64,000 nt of DNA. Source: Microvirga flocculans ATCC BAA-817 (GTDB lineage Bacteria > Pseudomonadota > Alphaproteobacteria > Rhizobiales > Beijerinckiaceae). Below the pieces are notes generated by a model that was not told the origin of the DNA, searched no databases, and worked only from the letters and a program-made list of their open reading frames with translations. The stretch's first letter is position 1. Every line of letters begins with the position of its first letter. Positions 16,557 through 24,557 of the stretch are shown here, in pieces. The stretch lies in NCBI RefSeq assembly GCF_000518665.1, contig NZ_JAEA01000013.1:1-64000 (forward strand), in the 5' to 3' direction. Both the position numbers and the translations under genes were made by a program.

Positions 16557-18979
16557 GATCTTGCCCTCGTGCGCCGGTTGTCGCGTGCGTGACGTGCAGA
16601 TCCATGCTTGGCCACCCTTCCGGGACGGTTTTCCACCTCACGCTCCACGAGCGTCACCGTAATCGGATCGACATTCGTTTTGTCTGCAGTCTCGTCTTCG
16701 GCGAGAAGACGCCTAATCTCGTCCATCACGGCAAGCTGCTTGGGATTGGCCTCGATCCGGCCCTCCAAGTGGTCGAGCATATCAAGCAGCCTGCGCCGGT
16801 CGGCGGAGGTTCGCAGGAGCTTGGGAAGAGCTACAAGCGCCTTCACCGGCTCGAAATCGACGATGAACGACTGATCGCGGATGATCTCGCGAGCGGCCTC
16901 TGCCGGCATGTCGAGAATGCCGAGGTCCCGACTGACGAGTTCGCGGGCCCGTTTCATGGTCGAGAGCCGCCGCCGGCCAGTGCCTGCCTTCATCAGCAGC
17001 AACGCCGTGCGAACCATGGCCTTCGTTCCGTCACCCTCCTTGATATGCCTCAGCGCCTCCTTGACGAGGGGAGAATTCCGCACGTCGGCGGGTTCATCTG
17101 TAGCGCCTTCCTTGTCCTCCACAGCCATGCCGAGGCTGACCGGACTGTAGGTGCGGAAGAACGCATTCTCGACAGAGGCATCGCGCAGGTCGCGATACAG
17201 ATCCAACGAAGCGGAGGTCATGGCCGCCGTCCAGCGTTCCATCATGGCCGTTGCGCCGTCGTTGTCGCGGGGAGCCCGATTCGCCCTCGCCATGTCGGCC
17301 ATCCCCTTGAGCGGCCACAGGAAGGGATTGAGGTCCGAGATGGCCCAGCGTTGCGCGCGCTGGGGATTCAAAGCTCTTGCAGCTTTTGCGGCAGCGGGCG
17401 AGACCATTGCCGCTATGAACGGATGCGCGAGGGTCTCGTAAGCGGATGCAAGCGTCTCGGAGACTGTCTCAACGGCTTGAAACGGGATCTCATCCTTGCG
17501 CCCGTATTTCTGGAGGACGTGCAGATCCTCGACCCGCCGCTCAGTCAGCATCACATCATAGCGTACGTTTCCGTTGGTTCTCTGCTCCTCGACCTCCATG
17601 GCATAGAGCCCAGGCGGCAGATGCTCGATGTACTCAATCAGGTCGACAATCTGCGTATGCTCGCGTTTGGCGACAGCGCCGGAAACGAAAATTCCGAGAT
17701 GTCCGACGCTCTTGTGCATCAGGCCCACGATGACCTGCCCGTTTGCCTTGAGGGCCTCGGTGGTCGGGTAGAGATCGGCCACCCAGTTGAACGCCTGTTG
17801 CGGCGGCGTGATGTTGTCACCAAGGGATGCGAACAGGATAATCGGAGACTTGATTGCGCGCAGGTCGAAGGCGCGGCCCTCCGACCATTCGGCGTCGCCT
17901 GCAGCCAGATTGTTGCCGACGAACAAGTTCTCGACGATCCATTTGATTTCCTGCCGGCCCATCAGGAAGAAGCCGCCCCACCAACGCTCGAACTCAAGGA
18001 AGCGCTCCGGCTCGGTGTCGATCTTGGAGAAGAGCGTGTAGTACTTGTCGAAGTATGTGTTGGCTGGGTTGAGATACTCGAAGTTGTCGACGAGGTAAGC
18101 GCCGTCGAACGTGCCAGCGCCAAGATCGCTGGCCATAAGCGCTGGCCAAGTTCCACCGAGGATGCCGCCGGCATAGCGCATCGGGTTTTCGCCGTCGTTC
18201 CCGGCCCAGTACGACATCGGCGCCCCATTGATGACGAGAGGCCCTACAAGGTCTGGCTCGATGGCGCCGACGAGCATGGAGGCCCAACCACCCTGACAGT
18301 TGCCGACAATAACGGGTTTCTGGGTTCTCGAATGACGCTCGCCGACGATGCGGAGAAACTCGGCCTCGGCACGCGAGACGTCCGCGAGGGTCTGTCCGGG
18401 AATCGGCTCAGGGAAGAAGATCACGAAATAGACCGGATGCCCCGCCTTGAGTGCGACGCCGACCTGGGAGTCCTGCTTGAAGCCACCGATGCCGGGCCCG
18501 TGACCGGCGCGTGGATCGATGATGACGAAGGGGCGCCGCTCAGGATCCGTCTTCGTGCCCTCCGGCGGAAGGATGCGCACGAGGGCATAGTTCACCGGAT
18601 GCTCAAAGGTGCGGGCATCCGCAATGGTCTCCCACTCGAAATCCAGCAGCGGTGGCTTGCCGGCCTTCTCGTGCTCGACCCAGTTGTTGCCTCGCTGGCG
18701 CAGCGTGTCCCAGAACAGGACGGAGCGCTGGGTGAAGTCCAGCCAGTAGGCGCCAGCATCCCTCCAGAACTCCAGGGGCGTCGTCTGATGGTCCTTTCTG
18801 TGGTTCAACGGGTCACTCGCGGCCTTCACAGCGTCCAAGTAGCGCTGGATCGCAGTTGAGCATCGTTCCTGGTAGACTTCAGCGAACTTTGCCTGCGTAC
18901 GGGCGAGTTCCGGCACTCCTGCCGGAACGGGAGCGTCATTCTTCTCAATTCTAGGCTCAGCTTTGTGCATCGCTGTCAT
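16553..18979 (-). CDS. DUF3141 protein, PhaC-like alpha/beta hydrolase
   Basis: The 808-residue product contains an alpha/beta-hydrolase core resembling polyhydroxyalkanoate synthase. The nucleophile-elbow sequence is GNCQGGW at about residue 228 (Cys as in PhaC, instead of Ser). Before it come FVIIDPRAGHGPGIGGF and FVIFFPEPIPGQTL, and after it GDNITPPQQAFNW (acid residue) and HKSVGHLGIFVSG (catalytic His). The C-terminal 300 residues are helical and charged, with no known domain. DUF3141 genes commonly sit with fabI, pta, ackA and phasins, as here. Whether it polymerises, depolymerises or transfers acyl groups is unknown. Confidence 0.88.
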   Translation of the reverse strand: MTAMHKAEPRIEKNDAPVPAGVPELARTQAKFAEVYQERCSTAIQRYLDAVKAASDPLNHRKDHQTTPLEFWRDAGAYWLDFTQRSVLFWDTLRQRGNNWVEHEKAGKPPLLDFEWETIADARTFEHPVNYALVRILPPEGTKTDPERRPFVIIDPRAGHGPGIGGFKQDSQVGVALKAGHPVYFVIFFPEPIPGQTLADVSRAEAEFLRIVGERHSRTQKPVIVGNCQGGWASMLVGAIEPDLVGPLVINGAPMSYWAGNDGENPMRYAGGILGGTWPALMASDLGAGTFDGAYLVDNFEYLNPANTYFDKYYTLFSKIDTEPERFLEFERWWGGFFLMGRQEIKWIVENLFVGNNLAAGDAEWSEGRAFDLRAIKSPIILFASLGDNITPPQQAFNWVADLYPTTEALKANGQVIVGLMHKSVGHLGIFVSGAVAKREHTQIVDLIEYIEHLPPGLYAMEVEEQRTNGNVRYDVMLTERRVEDLHVLQKYGRKDEIPFQAVETVSETLASAYETLAHPFIAAMVSPAAAKAARALNPQRAQRWAISDLNPFLWPLKGMADMARANRAPRDNDGATAMMERWTAAMTSASLDLYRDLRDASVENAFFRTYSPVSLGMAVEDKEGATDEPADVRNSPLVKEALRHIKEGDGTKAMVRTALLLMKAGTGRRRLSTMKRARELVSRDLGILDMPAEAAREIIRDQSFIVDFEPVKALVALPKLLRTSADRRRLLDMLDHLEGRIEANPKQLAVMDEIRRLLAEDETADKTNVDPITVTLVEREVENRPGRVAKHGSARHARDNRRTRARS

Positions 18980-19006
18980 CCAATGGAGGTGTATACCCGA
19001 AGGCTG

Positions 19007-19519
19007 TCATTTTTTGGCTTCGCCCCACTTGAGGAAGAAGCCGACATCGCCCGGCAATCCGCCCGGCCACTCAATGATCAGCGCGCTCAATCTGAAGCCG
19101 GCTGACCTGAGCTGATCACGCCACAATTCGTAGGCTTGGCGCGGGCGACCGGTAAGGGTCTCAGGCCAATCCGGATCCGAGTTGTTGATCGCGCGACCGT
19201 GATCAGTGCAAAGCGCATTGGGGAACCGCATGACCATCAACTCGGTCTGGCCGCGCTCCGCCGCAGCCTTCAGCTTCGACTTCAGCGGTTGCAGAACGTC
19301 CTTCAGACGCTCGGGCGTCATGTCGATGGGCTCGGCCAGCCGCTTGATCAGTTCCTCGCGGGCCTTGCCGGCCTTGTCCATTCCATCGACCGACTTCATG
19401 GCTTTCGCCATCTGCATATCGGTCATGTATTTCCGCAGGTCGGCAGCAGACATGAACGTCTCGTCGCCGAGTTCCTGGCTGACCTTATCCTCGTCCGATT
19501 TCGTCTTCACGCTGTCCAT
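19007..19519 (-). CDS. Uncharacterised protein between ackA and the DUF3141 gene
   Basis: The product is about 170 residues, starting at ATG 19519 (MDSVKTKSDEDK), the first good start past ackA; a longer frame would run into it. The first 110 residues are helical and charged (FMSAADLRKYMTDMQMAKAMKS, MTPERLKDVLQPLKSKLK). The last 60 look globular (YELWRDQLRSAGFRLSALIIEWPGGLPGDVGFFLKW). I do not recognise the family. Its position 17 bp after ackA and 27 bp before the DUF3141 gene makes it part of the operon. Confidence 0.8.
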   Translation of the reverse strand: MDSVKTKSDEDKVSQELGDETFMSAADLRKYMTDMQMAKAMKSVDGMDKAGKAREELIKRLAEPIDMTPERLKDVLQPLKSKLKAAAERGQTELMVMRFPNALCTDHGRAINNSDPDWPETLTGRPRQAYELWRDQLRSAGFRLSALIIEWPGGLPGDVGFFLKWGEAKK

Positions 19520-19536
19520 GGCATCAATCTCCGTCT

Positions 19537-20745
19537 TCAGGATGCGAGTTTGGCCTGCCTCGCGCCGAGCGCGCTGCACGATTGTCGGGCGATCACGAGT
19601 TCTTCATTAGTGGGAATGACCCACGCCGTGGGGCCGGGTCCGGAGGAGATCCGAGGTCCGCCGGCGCGGTTGGCAGCTTCGTCGAGCGTGAAGCCTGCCC
19701 ATGCAAGCCTGGCGATCACCTCGGATCGGGTTGCCACGTCGTTTTCGCCGATGCCGCCGGTGAAGACGAGCCCGTCTATCCCACCAAGCGCCGCCACTAG
19801 CGAACCGATCTCGCGCGTGATGCGGTAGACGAAGAGATCGATGGCACGCCTGGCGTCGGCATTAGCCGCGGCATTGGCCCGCAGCACACGCATGTCATTC
19901 GAAAGGCCGGACACACCGAGAAGACCGGACTTGGTGTAGAGCACGCGCTCGGCCTCCTCTGGACTGAGCTTCATTTCCCGGAGCATGTAAAAGACCACCC
20001 CCGCATCGACGGCGCCGCAGCGGGTGCCCATCGGAAGACCATCGAGGGCTGAAAAGCCCATCGTCGTGGCGATGCTCGCCCCATTGTCGAGAGCACACAG
20101 GCTCGCGCCATTTCCAAGGTGAGCGGCGATGACCCGACCCTCGGCGAGGTGTGGATCGTAGTCCCGCAGCACGGACGCAATGTAGTTGTAGGACAGCCCA
20201 TGGAAGCCGTAGCGCCGCACGCCGCGTTCGCGCATCTCACGAGGCAGAGCAAACAGGCTTGCAATGTCCGACTGCGTCTGGTGGAACGCGGTGTCGAAGC
20301 AGGCGACCTGCGGCATTCCTGACAGGCGTCGGCGCACGATTTTGATCGGCTCTAGGTTGTGGGGCTGGTGCAAGGGTGCGAGCGGCACCAGCGTTTCAAG
20401 CTTCTGAATCACGGCTTCGTCGACGAGAACCGGGGAGGAGTAGGCCTCGCCGCCGTGAACGACCCGGTGCCCGATAGCCGCGAGACTGCGTCCCTCCTGA
20501 TGCTGCCGCAGCCATGACACGAGGTGCATCAGTGCATCTTCATGCCCGAACTCCTCTCCTGGAGCCCACGACTTCTCGTCGAGGTCTACTCCTCCGGCAT
20601 GCCTCACGACGAAGTGCGCCGCGCCTCCTAAGCCTTCATAAAAGCCCTTCCAGACGAGCCGCGGCTCCGTTCCGTCGGGCATGTCATAGACTTGGAACTT
20701 GACGCTCGACGAGCCCGCGTTGAGGACGATGAGGACGGGGATCAT
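19537..20745 (-). CDS. ackA: Acetate kinase
   Basis: All family signatures are present: the N-terminal phosphate motif VLNAGSSSVKFQVY, GHRVVHGGE, the active-site region ACFDTAFHQTQ, RYGFHGLSY, AHLGNGASLCAL, the adenosine loop GFSALDGLPMGTRCGAVD and the C-terminal GLVFTGGIGEND. At 402 residues it is of normal length. It converts acetyl phosphate and ADP to acetate and ATP, or the reverse. It begins 3 bp after the stop of the phosphotransacetylase gene, so the two make a substrate-level ATP module at the head of the operon. Confidence 0.97.
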   Translation of the reverse strand: MIPVLIVLNAGSSSVKFQVYDMPDGTEPRLVWKGFYEGLGGAAHFVVRHAGGVDLDEKSWAPGEEFGHEDALMHLVSWLRQHQEGRSLAAIGHRVVHGGEAYSSPVLVDEAVIQKLETLVPLAPLHQPHNLEPIKIVRRRLSGMPQVACFDTAFHQTQSDIASLFALPREMRERGVRRYGFHGLSYNYIASVLRDYDPHLAEGRVIAAHLGNGASLCALDNGASIATTMGFSALDGLPMGTRCGAVDAGVVFYMLREMKLSPEEAERVLYTKSGLLGVSGLSNDMRVLRANAAANADARRAIDLFVYRITREIGSLVAALGGIDGLVFTGGIGENDVATRSEVIARLAWAGFTLDEAANRAGGPRISSGPGPTAWVIPTNEELVIARQSCSALGARQAKLAS

Positions 20746-20748
20746 GAC

Positions 20749-21726
20749 TCAGACCTCCTGGACGGTGAGTTGCCTGCGCTGCGCGTCGGCCACGAGCGAA
20801 GCCACGGCGCAGGAGGCGAGCCGCGTGACGGTCGAGTCGGCCCGGCTGGTGAGGATGATCGGCACGCGGGCCCCGAGCACGATGCCGGCGGCATCGGCAT
20901 CGGCCAGGAAGGTCAGGCTCTTGGCGAGCATGTTGCCCGCCTCAAGATCTGGGACGACGAGCACGTTCGCCTGCCCGGCAACGGGCGACTGGATCTTCTT
21001 GATCTTCGCCGCGCCGAGGTCGATCGCATTGTCGAGCGCAAGAGGACCATCCACGATCCCGCCGGTGATCTGCCCTCGGTCTGCCATTTTGCACAACGCC
21101 GCGGCCTCGATGGTCGAGGGGACCTTCGGGTTGACCGTTTCCATGGCTGAAAGGATCGCGACCCGCACCGGATCGACCCTCATGGCTCGTGCAAGATCGA
21201 TGGCGTTCTGGACGATGTGGACCTTATCCTCCAACGTGGGCGCGATGTTCACCGCCGCGTCGGTAATGATGAGCGGCGTCTCATGACCGGGGACATCCAT
21301 CACGAAGCAGTGGCTGATCCGGCGAGCCGTGCGCAGACCACCCTCGCGGCGGACCACAGCGCCCATGAGCTCATCCGTGTGCAGGCTGCCTTTCATCAGG
21401 GCCTCGGCTTGGCCGGATCGCACAAGATTGACGGCTTCCTCCGCCGATGCATGGCTGTGAGAGGCCTCAGCGATACGCATCTGTGAGATATCCTTGCCCA
21501 GCTTCTCCGCGGCAGCCTTGATCTTGATTGGAGGCCCGACCAGGATTGGATCGATCAGGCCGAGTTCGGTTGCCTCGATCACGGCACCCAGCGACGCCTC
21601 ATCGCACGGGTGCGCCACGGCAACTTTCAACTTCGGCAGAGACTGGGCGGCCGCGACGAGCCGTTCATACTTGTCGTGCCGCCGGCCGTGCTGAGAGAGA
21701 TTCTGAGCTGGACCAGCAACGGTCAT
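20749..21726 (-). CDS. pta: Phosphate acetyl/butyryltransferase
   Basis: The 325-residue protein is of the short phosphotransacetylase type (PTA_PTB). It has LKVAVAHPCDEASLGAV near the start, ALMKGSLHTDELMGAV, the ITDAAVNIAPTLEDK loop and ANVLVVPDLEAGNML, GARVPIILTSRAD near the end. ATG 21726 has GGAGG 6 nt upstream. Acetyl- rather than butyryl-transfer is inferred from the acetate kinase gene 3 bp downstream. It is the first gene of the minus-strand operon, so the promoter must lie in 21727-22250. Confidence 0.92.
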   Translation of the reverse strand: MTVAGPAQNLSQHGRRHDKYERLVAAAQSLPKLKVAVAHPCDEASLGAVIEATELGLIDPILVGPPIKIKAAAEKLGKDISQMRIAEASHSHASAEEAVNLVRSGQAEALMKGSLHTDELMGAVVRREGGLRTARRISHCFVMDVPGHETPLIITDAAVNIAPTLEDKVHIVQNAIDLARAMRVDPVRVAILSAMETVNPKVPSTIEAAALCKMADRGQITGGIVDGPLALDNAIDLGAAKIKKIQSPVAGQANVLVVPDLEAGNMLAKSLTFLADADAAGIVLGARVPIILTSRADSTVTRLASCAVASLVADAQRRQLTVQEV

Positions 21727-22505
21727 GACGGCCTCCACGTTACGGTTCCGGCATGGATGTCTTGAAGAGCCTCCGAGATGCCGCCGGATGTCTCACGGAC
21801 TCGCGGGGGCGAGGTTCAAGCCATGCCCGTCTTGCTTTCAAAGCAAGTATGGTCCTTCTCCGCTTCGATGCTTGACCCGTTGAGCCATCATGTTGACAGT
21901 TTGGGACACCCTTGTGGAAGGGTCAGTTCATGGCCGGCTCTGCTTTGGACGCAGGCATGTCCGAACATGGAGGTGGCAGTCACGCCAAGCGGAAGTGTAC
22001 GGCTCCACCCGTTTCGGACCGTGCAGGCGAAGGCGCTTGCCCTGGGGTAGCCCAACGTGTCCTGCCTGATCTGGCTCGGCGGCACCTCGTTATCCTCGCG
22101 TGACTGACGATTCTTTCGTCCCTCGTTCGTCTCTCTGTCCCATCCGGTCAAAAACCTGTCCCAAATCATCAAGCGGGAGCGGGCTTTCAGCGCATGATGG
22201 TCACGCTTGTATAGGACAGACAGTGACATGATTGAGCCTAGACCGGCCGATTGGCCCACTCGTCAACGTCGCGCTAGTTGAGGTGATGTTTGCCACCCGT
22301 TACGGGCCAGCTCGTGGACGTGATCCGCGTCATGCGCGATGGGCGATGAGCCTCCTAACGGTCTCTTCTAACTGATCGGATCGCTCGTCTTGGCCCTGCG
22401 GTGTCAGCGATCTCCTCGGTCGCGAGCGTCAGATATGGCCGACACGCGGGAAGTCTCGAACAGCAGTCTGTCCCAACCGCGGAAGCCATTCCGAAGGAGT
22501 CTGAA
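21727..22505. promoter_or_regulatory. Divergent promoter region between pta and ppk2, with a gene relic
   Basis: About 780 bases hold no intact gene. The minus strand must carry the promoter of the pta operon and the plus strand that of ppk2 (GAAGGAG before ATG 22506). I looked for an Fnr/FixK-type TTGA-N6-TCAA dyad and found none. The middle contains a transporter relic listed separately at 22247-22346. Confidence 0.4.
22247..22346 (+). pseudogene. Short remnant of a second BASS-type transporter N-terminus
   Basis: One frame reads PIGPLVNVALVEVMFATRYG, and after a one-base shift QLVDVIRVMRDGR. This lines up with the relic at 10356 (TIGVPVAIALSELMFATGNG..LADI, then RDLR), sharing the I-G...V..AL.E.MFAT..G pattern. 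No further helices follow and a stop comes at once. The two relics lie at either end of the pta-to-phasin operon, both on the plus strand. The match is judged by eye over about 30 residues. Confidence 0.5.
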
Positions 22506-23342
22506 ATGAGCAAGCAAGACGTCATGAAAAGAAAGCAGGTCGCGGCTGAGGCTGACAAGCGGCCTGCGCCCATGAAACGGAAGGACTTCGAAAGCGAACT
22601 TCGAAAGCTCCAGGTCGAACTGGTGCACCTGCAAACCTGGGTCAAGGCTACAGGCGCGAGAATCGTCGTGGTGTTCGAGGGTCGCGACACGGCCGGAAAA
22701 GGAGGCGTGATCAGCCGGATCACCCAGCGGGTCAGCCCACGCGTATTCCGGCACATCGCCCTTCCTGCGCCGACTGAACGCGAGAAGAGTCAGCTCTACA
22801 TCCAGCGGTACATAGCTCATTTTCCGTCTGCCGGAGAAGTCGTGCTGTTCGACAGATCCTGGTACAACCGAGCCGGTGTCGAGCGGGTGATGGGGTTCTG
22901 TACCGATGACGATTACGAGCGCTTCATGCGCCTCGTGCCGCCATTCGAGCAGGAGATCGTCGAGAATGGCATTATCCTGCTCAAGTATTTCCTCGATGTC
23001 AGCCAGGACGAACAGCGCCGCCGGTTCGCCGACCGGATCGACGATCCGGTCAAGCACTGGAAACTCAGCCCCATGGATACCGAGTCGGTACGGCGCTGGT
23101 GGGATTACACTCTCGCCTATCAGGACATGCTGCGCGGCACCGACACCCCGGTCGCTCCCTGGTACATCGTTCCATCCGATGACAAGCGCCGGGCGCGACT
23201 CAACCTGATCGCACACATGCTCAGCCAGATCCCCTATGAGAAGGTCAGGATCGATCTGCCGAGGATACCCAAGCCCGAGCCGAGGACGAAGGGAGCCAAA
23301 GACGGGCTGCCCGCGACGAACATTGTACCGGCACGCTACTGA
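22506..23342 (+). CDS. ppk2: Polyphosphate kinase 2 family protein
   Basis: The PPK2 core is complete: Walker A FEGRDTAGKGG at about residue 60, the lid motif SPRVFRHIALPAPTERE, Walker B FDRSWYNRAGVERV, and KYFLDVSQDEQRRRFADRIDDPVKHWKLSPMD near 165-195, followed by the WYIVPSDDKRRARLN end. It transfers phosphate between polyphosphate and nucleotides; the subclass (GDP/ADP or AMP preference) cannot be fixed by eye. ATG 22506 is chosen for the GAAGGAG in front of it; the frame is open 35 codons further up without a ribosome site. A role in energy buffering would suit the Pta-AckA operon read divergently. Confidence 0.93.
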   Translation: MSKQDVMKRKQVAAEADKRPAPMKRKDFESELRKLQVELVHLQTWVKATGARIVVVFEGRDTAGKGGVISRITQRVSPRVFRHIALPAPTEREKSQLYIQRYIAHFPSAGEVVLFDRSWYNRAGVERVMGFCTDDDYERFMRLVPPFEQEIVENGIILLKYFLDVSQDEQRRRFADRIDDPVKHWKLSPMDTESVRRWWDYTLAYQDMLRGTDTPVAPWYIVPSDDKRRARLNLIAHMLSQIPYEKVRIDLPRIPKPEPRTKGAKDGLPATNIVPARY

Positions 23343-23513
23343 CCGCGCTGTCTCCGAATGAACCTCCATCGCTAATCCGCAAATGGAGGCAGGCCAGCAT
23401 GTATCAGACCATTGCCGCGCTTTTTGCCGAGCAACCGGGCACAAATTGGCAGCCAGGAATCAATCCCGGCGAGCAAGGTGCAATCAACCGCTTCCAGGGA
23501 GGTGCCTCAATCG

Positions 23514-24557
23514 TCAATATTCCGGAACAAGACGCCCCTCGACGAGGGGAATATCCATGCGGCAGGACAATCCCTCGCGGTCATAGGCGATGTCGATCGC
23601 TGCGCGGCACTGATGGGTCAGCACCCGATGGAGCAACGTGGAGCCGAAGCCTTTTCGACTGGGTTGCGCCACCGGCGGCCCACCACGTTCCACCCACTTG
23701 ATGGAAAGACGACGCTCGGCCTCCAGCTCCTGAACCCTCCAGACCACGGTGATCTGCCCACCTGGAACCGAGAGCGCTCCGTGCTTGGCGGCGTTCGTCG
23801 TCAGCTCATGCACGGCCATGCCGATCGGCACGGCGAGATCGGCAGAAAGCTCGACGGGCGGCCCGTCAAGAGTGATCCGCCGTTGTGCGCCGTCGTCATA
23901 ATGAGCCAGCTCGTTCCTGAACATCTCGATCAGGGGTGCCGTCTGCCAGTAATCCTCCGTGAGGAGATTGTGCGTATTCGACAGGGAAACGATCCGGTCC
24001 GCGAAGGAGCTGTAGAATTCTTCGACGGAGCGCGTCGAGCGCGCCGTAGCCCCGAGCAGTCCCTGTACGGTTGCAAGCGTATTCTTAACCCGGTGGTGTA
24101 GTTCGCGGATGAGCAGAGCCTGGCGCTCATGCGTTCGCTGCCGCTCGCCGAGATGGGCCTCGACTTCCCTCTGCCGCTGACGCGCCCGCAGAGCCGAGCG
24201 TACGGCACTCACCAGGACGGCCGGATGAAATGGACGCTCCAACACCGTCACATTCCCGAGCAGCCCAGTCAGGTGTTCGGCCGGTGAGCCACCCCGATGG
24301 GTCAGCAGGATGAAGGGGAAGTCGGACCAAGGCGGCTGCAACCTGACCCAATCGGCGAGATCCCGCCGATCGGCGCTCAGAAGGGCCTCCTCCGTGATGA
24401 CCGCGCAAGCCGATCCGTCCAGTTCCGGTACAAGCGTCTCGAAACTGGGGCAAATCTTAGCCTTGATCCCGACTTCGCCAAGAATGGCCGTTGCCACCGT
24501 GCCGTCTCGCCCTTGCGGGGTGAGGATCAGCACGGATACCTCATCGGCCTGAATCAT
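23514..24557 (-). CDS. HWE-family sensor histidine kinase with receiver-like N-terminus
   Basis: Residues 1-125 resemble a response-regulator fold (VSVLILTPQGRDGTVATAIL at the start and a TVLERPFHP end) but lack the usual phospho-acceptor Asp pattern, so this may be a pseudo-receiver. The kinase part follows, with the H-box ELHHRVKNTLATVQ at about 160 and the ATP-binding N-box region GMAVHELTTNAAKHGAL at about 245. The GFGSTLLHRVL motif follows near 310. It has no membrane helix, so it is cytoplasmic. ATG 24557 lies 17 nt inside the end of the KaiC-like gene, so both are translated together. Confidence 0.88.
   Translation of the reverse strand: MIQADEVSVLILTPQGRDGTVATAILGEVGIKAKICPSFETLVPELDGSACAVITEEALLSADRRDLADWVRLQPPWSDFPFILLTHRGGSPAEHLTGLLGNVTVLERPFHPAVLVSAVRSALRARQRQREVEAHLGERQRTHERQALLIRELHHRVKNTLATVQGLLGATARSTRSVEEFYSSFADRIVSLSNTHNLLTEDYWQTAPLIEMFRNELAHYDDGAQRRITLDGPPVELSADLAVPIGMAVHELTTNAAKHGALSVPGGQITVVWRVQELEAERRLSIKWVERGGPPVAQPSRKGFGSTLLHRVLTHQCRAAIDIAYDREGLSCRMDIPLVEGRLVPEY

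Noticed and set aside
16589..18859. 756-codon plus-strand frame opposite the DUF3141 gene
   Set aside because: The minus strand encodes a full alpha/beta-hydrolase protein with recognisable motifs; the plus-strand frame is a GC-rich shadow with no family features.
21727..22250. Fnr/FixK box before the pta operon
   Set aside because: Several TTGA and TCAA half-sites occur, but none pair with the required 6-nt spacing, so oxygen control is not supported by sequence.
23399..23701. Plus-strand frame between ppk2 and the HWE kinase
   Set aside because: It mainly overlaps the kinase gene antisense; the free part of about 38 codons has no family match.
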